From Aquificota bacterium (GTDB taxonomy: Bacteria; Aquificota; Aquificia; Aquificales; Aquificaceae), in assembly GCA_013153495.1 (NCBI GenBank), contig JAADEH010000009.1, forward strand, positions 39,809 through 103,808: a DNA stretch of 64,000 nt, read 5' to 3'. The translations under genes and the position numbers were made by a program. Positions 10,611-19,238 of this stretch are shown one piece after another. The first letter of the stretch is position 1. Each line of letters begins with the position of its first letter. Below the pieces are notes generated by a model, which made no database searches, was not told the DNA's origin, and saw only the letters and a list, made by a program, of their open reading frames with translations.

Positions 10611-11374
10611 TCTCTGAATACCTCCTGCTTTTTCTCCTTCAGAAGCTTAGCCCTGACGATGTCCCTGACTTCCGAAAGGGGAAGGACACCCGCCTTCCTT
10701 TTATCGGTAATTTTAAGTATCAGATACCCCGTTTCAAGCCTTATAGGCTTAGACACGCTTCCCACCTTGTAGGGATGCAGTTTCCTCCTAACCTTTCTGG
10801 GGAGTGCCTGAAGGGAATACCACCTCTCCCTGCCAACCCTAACACCGTTTCCCGAGTAAACCCTCTTCCCTTCCTTCAAAAGCTGATAAACCTCCTCCGC
10901 CTTCCTACTCGTATCAACCAGCACCCTCAAAAGCTTCACCTGATTGGGATAATAAAATTCCCTCTTGTTAAGAAGGTAATAGGCTTCTATCTCACCCTCA
11001 CTTACCTTTACACCCTTCGTAATCCTGTCGGTCATCTTATCCACATAAAGCTCCCTTCTCACAAGCTCCCTTATAAGGGGAGAGACCTTTTTTCTTCCCC
11101 ACTTCCTTAGAGCACGCTCAACCTCAGCACCCGTTACCACCACACCCGCTTCCCTTGCGGACTCTTCCACGATAATTCCCTTTATAAGCTCAAATAGGAA
11201 CCTCCTCTTATCCTCCTCCGTGGGATTTCCGGGACTACGATGTATCATCTCCCTCCAGTAGAATTTAAAGAGTTCCCTGAACTCCTCCTTGGTTATAACC
11301 CTACCATCTATCCTCGCCACCACTTCCGAACCGAAGGAAAGGGAAAAGAAAAACACAAGCAGTATGAGAAACAT
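10553..11374 (-). CDS. PpiC/SurA-like peptidyl-prolyl isomerase, exported
   Basis: A 273-aa protein starting at ATG 11374, where TGATG overlaps the stop of the exporter gene upstream. Residues 1-15 are a signal peptide (MFLILLVFFFSLSFGS). SurA_N-like text follows: VARIDGRVITKEEFRELF. The region from ~125 (VSEGEIEAYYLLNKREFYYPNQVKLLRVLV) to ~235 has the layout of a parvulin domain, with VGSVSKPIRLETGYLILKI near its end. Probably a periplasmic foldase working with the next gene in outer-membrane biogenesis. Confidence 0.8.
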   Translation of the reverse strand: MFLILLVFFFSLSFGSEVVARIDGRVITKEEFRELFKFYWREMIHRSPGNPTEEDKRRFLFELIKGIIVEESAREAGVVVTGAEVERALRKWGRKKVSPLIRELVRRELYVDKMTDRITKGVKVSEGEIEAYYLLNKREFYYPNQVKLLRVLVDTSRKAEEVYQLLKEGKRVYSGNGVRVGRERWYSLQALPRKVRRKLHPYKVGSVSKPIRLETGYLILKITDKRKAGVLPLSEVRDIVRAKLLKEKKQEVFREWFRETLKRYRLEIYLKHL

Positions 11375-12921
11375 CAACCCCTATTATACAACCGACCTAT
11401 AAGCAGAAAGGCAAGAGGCAAAAGACCCACAACAGCAAAAACACCGCTCCACACGAAAAGGTCCTGAAAAGCCCAAGAGTAAGCGAGCTTATGCTGGAGA
11501 GCACCTACCGAGTAAACCGCCTTAAGAAGCGCCTCTTCCGGAATGTAAGAGACTCCGTCGAAAAATCCCGCCATCTCCTCAACCCGCTCCCGCACATAGT
11601 GATAATTTAACGATTGAAGGACCGACACCTCGTCGTAGTGGAAAGAGGAATTACCCTTGAGAATGTTCGTGGCTATTGCGGTTCCGAAGGACCCCCCTAT
11701 AAACCTTATGTAATCCAAAAGACTTATCACGAGTATGGTCTTATCCTCCAACCCCCTCAGAGCTATAACCGTTACCGGAGCGAAAAACAAACCCATACCC
11801 ATACCCACAACCGCAAGCTCCAAAGAAGCCTCCCCCTTGGGAGTGTATAGGTCGTAATGCCTTATAAAGAAGTAAATAGAACCTAAATACACCACTATCG
11901 CCATCAGGAGAGTCCCACCCGCACTCCATCGGTCGCTCAGAACGCCCGCCACCACCGAAAAGACCGCTATCGAAAAGGCAAAGGGAAGGAGAAGGACGCC
12001 CGTCGTGAAGGTGCTCAAACCCTTCAGAAACTCAAAGTATAGGGGAATAGCATAAAAGAGAGCATACATAGAAAAACCCAGCACGAGCATAAAAACCAGA
12101 AAGGCAACGCTGAAGTTCAGATGCCTGAACACGCTCAAATCCACGAGCCTGTTTTTGGAACGGACCTCCCACAAAAAGTATAGGATGTATAGAAGGACCG
12201 CTGACGCGGTGAGAAAGGATATAAAGTTTGAGGTAAACCAACCGAGCTGTTGCCCTTTAGAGAGAACCACCAAGGTGCTAACGGTCGCACCGCTTATGAA
12301 TAAAAAAGATAAAAGATTGAAGGGAAGAAGTCTCCTCTCAGCGGAAACCTCTTTCAAGAAGAGAAGGGAAGCTAAGGTAAGAAGCCCGCTGACCGGAACA
12401 TTTATAAAGAAAATCCAGTTCCAGTTTATGTGCTCGGTGAGCCACCCCCCCAAAGTGGGACCAATAGCAGGAGCAAAGGAAGCCCCCAAACCGAATATCC
12501 CCATAGCAACCCCCTTCTGCTCGGGAGGATATATGGTGAAGAGTATCGCCTGAGCGGACACTATTATGAGAGCCTCCGCAAAACCCTGAATAGAACGGAA
12601 TACAACCATCTGATAAAGCTCCGTGGATATACCGCACAGATAACTGGATATACCAAAAAGAGCAACCCCCACCACATAAAGAGCCTTCAACCCCGTCAAC
12701 TTCTCCGCCCACTCTATTAACGGAAGCGTAACAGCCGCCGCTATCATGTAAGCGGTTACGACCCACTGGATACCGTAAAGGTCCGTCTTAAGGGGAGCCA
12801 TCATCTTGGGAAGAGCTATATCAACTATAGTTGTATCCAGAATAGCCATAAAGGCTCCCACCATAACCAGCAAAGTGTGGACCACGAGGTCTCCCTTGGA
12901 AAGCTTTACTGACTGACCCAT
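11374..12921 (-). CDS. DHA2-family multidrug exporter, EmrB type
   Basis: A 515-aa major facilitator protein with about 14 predicted membrane helices. The DHA2 signature is near the N-terminus (FMAILDTTIVDIALP), and motif C-like text (FGLGASFAPAIGPTLGGW) follows. Substrate is unknown; relatives expel hydrophobic drugs by proton antiport. EmrB usually works with a membrane-fusion EmrA, which is absent nearby. It is followed immediately by two periplasmic foldase genes, so the operon mixes envelope functions. It lies 11 bp downstream of dprA. Confidence 0.9.
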   Translation of the reverse strand: MGQSVKLSKGDLVVHTLLVMVGAFMAILDTTIVDIALPKMMAPLKTDLYGIQWVVTAYMIAAAVTLPLIEWAEKLTGLKALYVVGVALFGISSYLCGISTELYQMVVFRSIQGFAEALIIVSAQAILFTIYPPEQKGVAMGIFGLGASFAPAIGPTLGGWLTEHINWNWIFFINVPVSGLLTLASLLFLKEVSAERRLLPFNLLSFLFISGATVSTLVVLSKGQQLGWFTSNFISFLTASAVLLYILYFLWEVRSKNRLVDLSVFRHLNFSVAFLVFMLVLGFSMYALFYAIPLYFEFLKGLSTFTTGVLLLPFAFSIAVFSVVAGVLSDRWSAGGTLLMAIVVYLGSIYFFIRHYDLYTPKGEASLELAVVGMGMGLFFAPVTVIALRGLEDKTILVISLLDYIRFIGGSFGTAIATNILKGNSSFHYDEVSVLQSLNYHYVRERVEEMAGFFDGVSYIPEEALLKAVYSVGALQHKLAYSWAFQDLFVWSGVFAVVGLLPLAFLLIGRLYNRG

Positions 12922-12932
12922 CAGTTATTATC

Positions 12933-13946
12933 TTAGCAGGACATGTAAAGGGAACCCATCTTGGTAAGTTTTCCCTCCATTTCGAGCTTGATAAGTATCT
13001 GGAACACCTCCGAATGGGGAAGGTTCAAAAAATCCGAAATTTCGTCAACGGTTCTCGGTGTTTGCAAGAACTCTTCGAGTGAACCCCTGCTGTTAACTTT
13101 ATTACCGAATATCTGACCCGGTTCCCCGAAAATCTGAGCCTTTCCCTCCCTTATCAGGTTCACGCACCCCCTCCATCGGGGAGACCTGCCTATACCCACA
13201 TGAGCATACACCTTCTTCCCAAGCAGGTCAGCCCAGCGAGCGGTTATAAGAGCACCGCTTTTTGTAGAAGCCTCCGGAATTACGACGAACTCCGACAGGG
13301 AAGCGATGAGCCTGTTGCGCTTCGGGAAGGTGTGCTTATCCGCAGGTTGGTTCGGCAGAAACTCAGAAATCAAAACGCCGTTTGATTTTTCTATCCTTTT
13401 TAAAAGGGAAGACCGAGCTTTTAAAATCCCGAAGCCTAAAATACAAACGGTATAACCGGATTTTTCAACGGCTCTAAGGTGCGCCCTGCTATCGACACCT
13501 ACCGCCCCGCCCGATACAATACCGAAACCCCTATCAACCGCAAGGTCAACGATTTCGTCCACGAGAGATAAAGTGTAGTCGGAAGGATTGCGAGGTCCCA
13601 CCACACCCACACAGGAAACGCCCTTAAGATTACCCCTGTAAAAGAGAACCGGTGGAGAATCCGGAAGGTCCATAAACTCCTTCGGATAATCTTCATCTTC
13701 GATAGTAACTGCCCCTAAGTCTTCCTCCGTAAGGAGCTTTATAATGTCCTTTATCTTCTTCTCATCAACACCTTTAAGGTCCTTTATGGCTTTAGCCTTA
13801 GCTTGCCCGACGACGAGAGCAAGCTCCTTTTCGTCAGCTTCGAGAATGGAACCCGCACCCTTAAACCTTTCAAAAAGAGCCTTTAAGCTTCTCTCCCCCA
13901 CACCTCTTATCGAAGAGAGAACCAGCCAGTTGTATAGTTTCTCCAT
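12933..13946 (-). CDS. dprA: DNA processing protein DprA
   Basis: A 337-aa protein with an N-terminal helix-hairpin-helix region (~1-70: LSSIRGVGERSLKALFERF) and a Rossmann-like core. Core motifs are VGVVGPRNPSDYT, IVSGGAVGVDSRAH and FPKRNRLIASLSEFVVIPEA. A C-terminal winged-helix-like tail (~285-337, RTVDEISDFLNLPHSEV) follows. DprA loads RecA onto incoming single strands during natural transformation. It is divergent from the por operon with an 89-bp gap. Confidence 0.95.
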   Translation of the reverse strand: MEKLYNWLVLSSIRGVGERSLKALFERFKGAGSILEADEKELALVVGQAKAKAIKDLKGVDEKKIKDIIKLLTEEDLGAVTIEDEDYPKEFMDLPDSPPVLFYRGNLKGVSCVGVVGPRNPSDYTLSLVDEIVDLAVDRGFGIVSGGAVGVDSRAHLRAVEKSGYTVCILGFGILKARSSLLKRIEKSNGVLISEFLPNQPADKHTFPKRNRLIASLSEFVVIPEASTKSGALITARWADLLGKKVYAHVGIGRSPRWRGCVNLIREGKAQIFGEPGQIFGNKVNSRGSLEEFLQTPRTVDEISDFLNLPHSEVFQILIKLEMEGKLTKMGSLYMSC

Positions 13947-13973
13947 CTTCTAACCTATATCATAGGTAAGCCC

Positions 13974-14002
13974 TTGTTTTCCTATAAGGATTCCCTTATA
14001 TT
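13974..14002 (+). promoter_or_regulatory. Promoter of the por operon
   Basis: TTGTTT at 13974-13979, a 17-nt spacer and TATATT at 13997-14002, lying between divergent dprA and porE. Predicted start of transcription is near 14009, giving a leader of ~27 nt that contains GAGGAGG before the porE ATG. Confidence 0.5.
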
Positions 14003-14035
14003 GTTTATCACAATCGTTTTTGAGGAGGCAGGAGA

Positions 14036-14275
14036 ATGTATTACGTCGCCCAGGTTATCCGTGATGAATGCACAAAATACAACTGCAAGCAGTGCACCCT
14101 GTTCTGCCCCGAACCCAACACCCTGATGTATACGGACGACGACCACCACGCATACGTTATAACGGAAAGGTGCAAAGGTTGTGCCCTGTGCGTCTATGTA
14201 TGCTCTAACCTGCTCAAGCGTGATTCCATAGAGATGGTCTATGCGGAAAACAGAGACGTTGCGGGAGTCAGATAA
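14036..14275 (+). CDS. porE: 2-oxoacid:ferredoxin oxidoreductase, epsilon subunit (2[4Fe-4S] ferredoxin-like)
   Basis: A 79-aa protein with two [4Fe-4S] cysteine sets: CTKYNCKQCTLFCPE and CKGCALCVYVCS. It is the electron-transfer subunit of the five-subunit enzyme described in Hydrogenobacter thermophilus. It heads an operon in the order E-D-(Uma2)-A-B-G, which matches porEDABG rather than forDABGE. Substrate assignment (pyruvate, not 2-oxoglutarate) rests on this order and is therefore inference. A strong Shine-Dalgarno (GAGGAGG) precedes the ATG. Confidence 0.85.
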   Translation: MYYVAQVIRDECTKYNCKQCTLFCPEPNTLMYTDDDHHAYVITERCKGCALCVYVCSNLLKRDSIEMVYAENRDVAGVR

Positions 14276-14296
14276 CTTTTAGTTTGGAGGTAAGTT

Positions 14297-14866
14297 ATGG
14301 CAACACTTGGACCTTCAGGATACTCACCCTATCCTGTTGCAATGTATGAGGAGCTTCTGACCCCACCACCGGGCAAAGCTCTCATGTTTAACGAGATAGT
14401 TGACGAAGAGGTCGCAATGAGAGAAGCGGCAAAAGCTATGCTCACCAGAGACAATCCCACCATATTCCCCGGTCCCCAGGTTCTTTATGCGTGGAACGAG
14501 GAAGCTAAAGAGAAGGCAAAGCTCGTGCGCAAGATAGCGGAGACCCTCGGAGCCAAAATAATTCCCATGTATGACTACAGACCCAAATACCCGAAGATAG
14601 ACCCTGAAAAAGAGATAAACCCCAACCACCCCAACCTCACCATCTGGCACAACAACATAAAGGCTTGCATATTCGTAGGTGTTCACTGCCACTATGCGAA
14701 CGTCGCTCTCAAGATAATCAGAGCTGAAACGGACTGCTTCACCATAGCCCTCTGCGGTAATGCGGGACACGAGGATGCGATGATTACCCTAAGGGACCAG
14801 CACGTTGAGGAGCTTGAAAAATTTATAAAGGTAGCGGAGCAGGTTAAAAAAGAGCTGGGCAAGTGA
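14297..14866 (+). CDS. porD: 2-oxoacid:ferredoxin oxidoreductase, delta subunit
   Basis: A 189-aa protein. Unlike archaeal delta subunits it is not a ferredoxin: there is no CxxCxxC set, only scattered cysteines. The C-terminal part (ACIFVGVHCHYANVALKI, TDCFTIALCGNAG) is probably a small Rossmann-like fold of the oxidoreductase. It is the second subunit of the five-subunit complex. GGAGG precedes the ATG. The stop overlaps the start of the Uma2 gene (TGATG), so downstream translation is coupled. Confidence 0.82.
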   Translation: MATLGPSGYSPYPVAMYEELLTPPPGKALMFNEIVDEEVAMREAAKAMLTRDNPTIFPGPQVLYAWNEEAKEKAKLVRKIAETLGAKIIPMYDYRPKYPKIDPEKEINPNHPNLTIWHNNIKACIFVGVHCHYANVALKIIRAETDCFTIALCGNAGHEDAMITLRDQHVEELEKFIKVAEQVKKELGK

Positions 14867-15417
14867 TGGCTACCGCAACCAAACGCTGGACTTACGAAGA
14901 GTATTACAAACTGAACGACGACAAGAGATACGAGGTAATAGAGGGAGAGCTAATTGAGTTGTTCACTCCTGCGGTAATTCATCAAAGGATAGTAAAACGT
15001 TTATTTATCGAGCTAACTGAGTTTGTTGAAAAGAGAAACCTCGGAGAGGTATTCATATCCCCTATTGATGTGGTTCTCTCCGATGAAAATGCCTTCCAGC
15101 CTGACATAGTTTTCGTCTCGAAGGAAAACGCCGGGATAGTTAAAGAGAAGGCAATCTTCGGCTCACCCGATTTGGTAGTTGAGGTCATATCTCCCTCCAC
15201 TCTCAAGAGAGACACGGAGGATAAGAAAAAGCTACACGCAAAGTTCGGTGTAAAGGAGCTTTGGCTTATATTTCCCGGGGAGAAGGCTGTGGAGGTTTTC
15301 TCTCTTAAAGATGGGGACTACGAGGTATGCTCCTTCGGTTACGATAGCGGCAAAGTTAAGTCATGCATTTTGGAAGGTTTTGAATTAAATTTAGAACAGC
15401 TCTTTAAGGAGGTGTAG
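14866..15417 (+). CDS. Uma2-family (DUF820) restriction-endonuclease-like protein inserted in the por operon
   Basis: A 183-aa protein of the Uma2 family, which has a PD-(D/E)XK-like fold. Seen here: the N-terminal WTYEEYYKLNDDKRYEVIEGEL, QPDIVFVSKEN with the conserved Asp, and DLVVEVISPSTLKRDTEDKK with the E-x-S/K active-site strand, then KLHAKFGVKELWLI. Biological role is unknown; the family is abundant in cyanobacteria and thermophiles and linked to selfish DNA. Its start overlaps the porD stop, and its final codons (AAG GAG GTG TAG) form the Shine-Dalgarno of porA. It is therefore tightly embedded in an otherwise standard porEDABG operon. Confidence 0.88.
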   Translation: MATATKRWTYEEYYKLNDDKRYEVIEGELIELFTPAVIHQRIVKRLFIELTEFVEKRNLGEVFISPIDVVLSDENAFQPDIVFVSKENAGIVKEKAIFGSPDLVVEVISPSTLKRDTEDKKKLHAKFGVKELWLIFPGEKAVEVFSLKDGDYEVCSFGYDSGKVKSCILEGFELNLEQLFKEV

Positions 15418-15419
15418 AT

Positions 15420-16625
15420 ATGCAGAAGACCGAGCAGGTTCAATACAATAGAGCGGGGCAGAGGGTAGTTTCTCCCGACTACCTGCTCTTCGAAGCTCCC
15501 AGGGAGAAGCAGTTTATGACGGGCTCGGAGGTTGTCAAAGAGGCAGTAAAACGTGCTTCCGTCGATGCATCAGTTTCCTATCCTATAACTCCTCAGTCCG
15601 AGGCTGCACACCTCATAGGTGAGCTGTGGGTAGAAGGTTATGTGGGTGTTTACTTCAGAGGAGAATCCGAGTTCGGAGTTATGTCCGAAATAGCCGGTTG
15701 TGCAATGGCTGGAGCGAGGTCAATAACCACCACCTCGGGACCGGGAACCCTCAGAGCTATGGAAAACTTTCCTATGTGGGCTGGTTCAAGACTTCCCATA
15801 CAGCTGGTTCTGATGGCAAGGGGTGTCAACTCACCGCTCACAATTCAGCCTGACAACCTCGAGGTTTCCTTCCTTTTAGATACAGGTTGTATGATTTGGC
15901 ACGCTGAGACCGCTCAGGAACTCTTTGACATGATACTTGCCGGCTTCGTGGTTGCAGAACAGCCCGACGTTCACGTTCCTCTCATAACCGTCATAGACGG
16001 TTTCTTTATATCCCACACCAGAGAAGCGGTCATGCTCCCTCCCGACGACATAGCGCTACCTCCCTACAACCCCTACAAGTCCCCCATGGTTCCCCTCGAC
16101 ATGGAGATGGCTCCCGGAAGGTTCCTCAGAGACCCCTACGTGATGAAGTCCAACTACATATCTTACGCCGCACACACCAGCTGGCAGTTTGAAGTCAGAG
16201 CTGCAATAGAGAGGTCCAGACCCTATGCCAAGCACTACCTCAGAGGTCTCATAGAGGAGTTCGGAGACCCGGAAGGTGAGATAGTTTTTGTAGCTTCCGG
16301 AACAGCCGCTGCGCAAGCGAAGGAAGCCACCCAGATGCTAATACACGAGGAGGGTGTAAAGGCAAGAGTCGTCAGAATTAAGACCATAAGACCCTTCCCC
16401 GCCCAGGAGCTTATAGAGGCTCTCAGGGGAGCCAAATACGTGTTCGTTCCCGAGTTCAACGTTATAGGCTGGCTCGAGAGAGAAATAAGAAGGGTTCTCT
16501 ACGGAAACCTCGATGTGCCCGTTATCGGCTCGCCCAGGGTTGCGGGTGGTATGACCATGCCTCCTGAGTTTATAGTTAAAGAAGTTCTTCAATACCTTGG
16601 AAAGGAGGTGAAGCATGTCGTTTAA
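15420..16625 (+). CDS. porA: 2-oxoacid:ferredoxin oxidoreductase, alpha subunit
   Basis: A 401-aa subunit containing the pyrimidine-binding and transketolase-C-like domains. Marks are YPITPQSEAAHLIGEL, FRGESEFGVMSEIAGCAMAGAR and TTTSGPGTLRAMENF, typical of POR alpha chains, and a C-terminal IKTIRPFPAQEL. With PorB and PorG it forms the TPP-dependent core that makes pyruvate from acetyl-CoA, CO2 and reduced ferredoxin in the reductive TCA cycle. It overlaps porB by 11 bp. Confidence 0.9.
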   Translation: MQKTEQVQYNRAGQRVVSPDYLLFEAPREKQFMTGSEVVKEAVKRASVDASVSYPITPQSEAAHLIGELWVEGYVGVYFRGESEFGVMSEIAGCAMAGARSITTTSGPGTLRAMENFPMWAGSRLPIQLVLMARGVNSPLTIQPDNLEVSFLLDTGCMIWHAETAQELFDMILAGFVVAEQPDVHVPLITVIDGFFISHTREAVMLPPDDIALPPYNPYKSPMVPLDMEMAPGRFLRDPYVMKSNYISYAAHTSWQFEVRAAIERSRPYAKHYLRGLIEEFGDPEGEIVFVASGTAAAQAKEATQMLIHEEGVKARVVRIKTIRPFPAQELIEALRGAKYVFVPEFNVIGWLEREIRRVLYGNLDVPVIGSPRVAGGMTMPPEFIVKEVLQYLGKEVKHVV

Positions 16626-17475
16626 GATATTCAAAATAAACGAAGACCTTAAGGAGTTTATGCCTCCCGAGATCGTTGACCTTGAGGAAAAGGCTACCTG
16701 GGGCAACCCCAAGAGGGGTGTTATGGACCTGCCCTACTCCAAGGAGCTTATAGAGGAGCACTCTCTCTGTGCGGGATGTCCCGAGTCCGCAGCCTTCAGG
16801 TATATCCTCGCATCCCTTCCCAATCCCGAGGACACCATAATCGTCAACTCCACCGGATGCACCTCTCTTGTCTTTCCCCACATAGCTCTCCACACAGTTC
16901 ACTCCCTCTTCGGAAACCAGAACGCCATAGCTTCGGGTATAAAGAGGACTCTCGAATGGAGGTTCCCCGACAAGGTAAAGGACGTTATAGTTCTCGCAGG
17001 AGACGGAGCCACCGTTGACATAGGTCTGGACATGACCCTTCAATCCTTCTTCAGGCAGGAAAAGATAACCACCATATGCTTTGACAACGAAGTTTATGCA
17101 AACACCGGTGGACAGGAAAGCGGAATGACCGTTAAGGGACACGTCTTCAAAATGGCTCCCAAAGGTAAGCAGTGGGACAAGGTTCCCATGTGGCAACTCG
17201 CTATAGACTCAGGATGCCACTACGTTGTCAGAATGACGGTGTCCTCTCCCAAGAAGGTTGAGAAGGTCATAAAGCAGGCTATTTACGTAGCCAGAGAGGT
17301 CGGACCCACATACATACACCTCTACACCCCCTGCATACTTGAGATAGGTCTCAACTCGGACGACGGTCTTGAGGAAATGAGGAGAACGGACAAGGAGAGG
17401 TTCAAGTTCTTTGAATACATGACCGACGAAGCTAAGGAAGTTATTCAGAGGAAGAAAGAGGAGGGTCTGATATGA
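16615..17475 (+). CDS. porB: 2-oxoacid:ferredoxin oxidoreductase, beta subunit (TPP-binding)
   Basis: A 286-aa thiamine-diphosphate subunit. The Fe-S related motif is HSLCAGCPESAAF. The TPP motif is AGDGATVDIGLD, and DNEVYANTGGQESGMT follows; this is diagnostic for POR beta chains. Further cysteines occur at NSTGCTS and TPCILEIG. AAGGAGGTG precedes the ATG inside porA. The stop overlaps the porG start (ATGA). Confidence 0.93.
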   Translation: MSFKIFKINEDLKEFMPPEIVDLEEKATWGNPKRGVMDLPYSKELIEEHSLCAGCPESAAFRYILASLPNPEDTIIVNSTGCTSLVFPHIALHTVHSLFGNQNAIASGIKRTLEWRFPDKVKDVIVLAGDGATVDIGLDMTLQSFFRQEKITTICFDNEVYANTGGQESGMTVKGHVFKMAPKGKQWDKVPMWQLAIDSGCHYVVRMTVSSPKKVEKVIKQAIYVAREVGPTYIHLYTPCILEIGLNSDDGLEEMRRTDKERFKFFEYMTDEAKEVIQRKKEEGLI

Positions 17476-18200
17476 GCCAGCCTAAGAGGAGAAGAATAAA
17501 CGTCAGAATGCCTGCGATAGGTGGTCAGGGAGCGGTTACCGCCGCCCACATAATGGCTACCGCTGCGGACCACGCAGGATACTACGCTGTTTCTAACCCC
17601 TTCTTCGGTGCGGAGAAGAGAATGGCTCCTGCGGAGAGTTATGTCCGTATAGGAATAGAGCCTATATACGACAGGGGAGAAGTCGTTTATCCCGACGTCA
17701 TAATGGTTTTCCATTCCCAGGTTATCACCATGGGCAAATCCTACACCATGCCCTTCTACTCGGGTATAAAGAAGAACGGTCTGATAATTATCAACACCGA
17801 AGAGGACCTTCTGACGGACAGGGATAAGGAGTATCTTGAAAGCCTGAACGTCAAGGTCTTCAACTTCCCCGCTACCAAGTTTGCTATGGAGATAGCGGGA
17901 ACGGAGCTTGCCACCAACATGGCTATGCTCGGAGCTTTCTTCGGAGCTACCCAGATAGTGGGCATGGATTCTATCGAAGAAGGTATCAAAGCAAGGTTCC
18001 TCAAGAAGTTCGTTGCTTCCGGTGGAACGATGTCTCTGGACTCCGCAATAGAGAGAAAGTTCAAGAAGAAGCTCGAACTCATAGAGAAGAACATAAACAC
18101 CGCAAAGGCTGCCTACGAGATGGCTCAGGAATGGGCAAAGGAACACGGAATAGAAGCCTGGCTACCCAAGCCTTCCGAAATGGCAGCTCTCCAGAGATAA
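17472..18200 (+). CDS. porG: 2-oxoacid:ferredoxin oxidoreductase, gamma subunit
   Basis: A 242-aa gamma subunit with the family opening RMPAIGGQGAVTAAHIMATA and the segment NPFFGAEKRMAPAESYVRI. The C-terminus carries an extra charged helical tail (~195-235). It is the last gene of the operon and is followed 6 bp later by a strong hairpin terminator. Confidence 0.9.
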   Translation: MSQPKRRRINVRMPAIGGQGAVTAAHIMATAADHAGYYAVSNPFFGAEKRMAPAESYVRIGIEPIYDRGEVVYPDVIMVFHSQVITMGKSYTMPFYSGIKKNGLIIINTEEDLLTDRDKEYLESLNVKVFNFPATKFAMEIAGTELATNMAMLGAFFGATQIVGMDSIEEGIKARFLKKFVASGGTMSLDSAIERKFKKKLELIEKNINTAKAAYEMAQEWAKEHGIEAWLPKPSEMAALQR

Positions 18201-18206
18201 CTACAT

Positions 18207-18229
18207 AAAGGGGGCATTCGCCCCCTTTT
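18207..18229. terminator. Terminator after porG
   Basis: A 9-bp perfect stem AAAGGGGGC / GCCCCCTTT with loop ATTC, followed by T residues on the plus strand. It sits between convergent porG and the TrxB-like gene, whose stop is at 18234. The A-rich left flank could also serve the minus strand, so it may act in both directions. Confidence 0.85.
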
Positions 18230-18233
18230 CAAT

Positions 18234-19211
18234 TCACCACTGGGAAGTTATCTTTGACTTCTTGTTCACGAACTTGTCCACAGCCAGCGCCGCTTTGCAT
18301 CCGTCCGCCGCAGCTATCACCGCCTGCTTTATGTTGGTGCACAGAACGTCTCCGGCAGCAAACACCCCGGGAACGGAGGTCATCATCTCCTCATTTACCA
18401 CTATGCAATCCCCTTCGGTCATCTCCACCTGACCCATTAAGAAGTCCACCGAAGGTTTTGTTCCACCCAAGAATATGAAAACCCCGTTTACCTCCAAGAG
18501 CTTTTCCTCCTGCTTGGAGAGGTCTTTTAGCTTTAAACCCTTTACGAGCTGGTCTCCCACTATCTCCAGAACCCTGTGTCTCAGCAAAATCTCGACGTTG
18601 CTCAGCTTTTCGAACTCCTCTATTATTTCCGGTGGAGCCTTTATCTTCCTTCCCGGGACCACAAAATAGACTTTGCTTGCAAAGCGTGCTATGAATTCAG
18701 CCTCCTCTATCCCGTAATCATCCTCACCTATGACCGCAACGGGCTGGTCCTGGAAGAATGCCGCATCGCACACACCGCAGTAGGAAACCCCCCTTCCGAG
18801 GAACTCGTCTTCTCCCTTGAACTTGTTAGCCCTCTCCATAGCACCGGAGGCAACTATAACCGACTTTCCCCTGAACTCCCTGCCGTCTATGGTAAAGACC
18901 TTCTTTACTTCGTCGGAAAAGTCCGTGGCTATGACCTTACCTCTGACAAACTCCGCTCCGAAGCTCTTTGCCTGCTCACGCATTATCTTGAGAAGGTCAA
19001 AGCCGGAGATGGGACCCGGCACGCCCGGGTAGTTTTCAATCTGCTGGGTTACGCCGAGCGCACCGTCCGCTTCCGCCCTGTATAGGACGAGGGTTTTCAA
19101 TCCCGCCCTTGCGGTGTATATGGCTGCGGTCGAACCTGCAGGTCCCGCACCTATGATTATCACATCGTAAAGCTCTTCAGGCTGGTAATTGAGACCAAAT
19201 CCTACACCCAT
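18234..19211 (-). CDS. Thioredoxin reductase-like flavoprotein with degenerate NADPH motifs
   Basis: A 325-aa low-molecular-weight TrxB-type protein. FAD motif DVIIIGAGPAGSTAA (~16-30), redox pair CGVC (Cys145/Cys148) and C-terminal FAD motif GVFAAGDV are intact. The NADPH site is not: the usual GxGxxA is VIGEDDYG (~160-167), and the HRRxxxR element is replaced by VVPGRKIKAPPE. Family knowledge: enzymes lacking these motifs include the ferredoxin-dependent flavin thioredoxin reductases and an archaeal enzyme that does not use NADPH. The electron donor here may therefore not be NADPH. It lies 27 bp downstream of ahpC, probably one transcript. Confidence 0.88.
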   Translation of the reverse strand: MGVGFGLNYQPEELYDVIIIGAGPAGSTAAIYTARAGLKTLVLYRAEADGALGVTQQIENYPGVPGPISGFDLLKIMREQAKSFGAEFVRGKVIATDFSDEVKKVFTIDGREFRGKSVIVASGAMERANKFKGEDEFLGRGVSYCGVCDAAFFQDQPVAVIGEDDYGIEEAEFIARFASKVYFVVPGRKIKAPPEIIEEFEKLSNVEILLRHRVLEIVGDQLVKGLKLKDLSKQEEKLLEVNGVFIFLGGTKPSVDFLMGQVEMTEGDCIVVNEEMMTSVPGVFAAGDVLCTNIKQAVIAAADGCKAALAVDKFVNKKSKITSQW

Positions 19212-19238
19212 TCCGCACCTCCGGCTATGATAACTACA

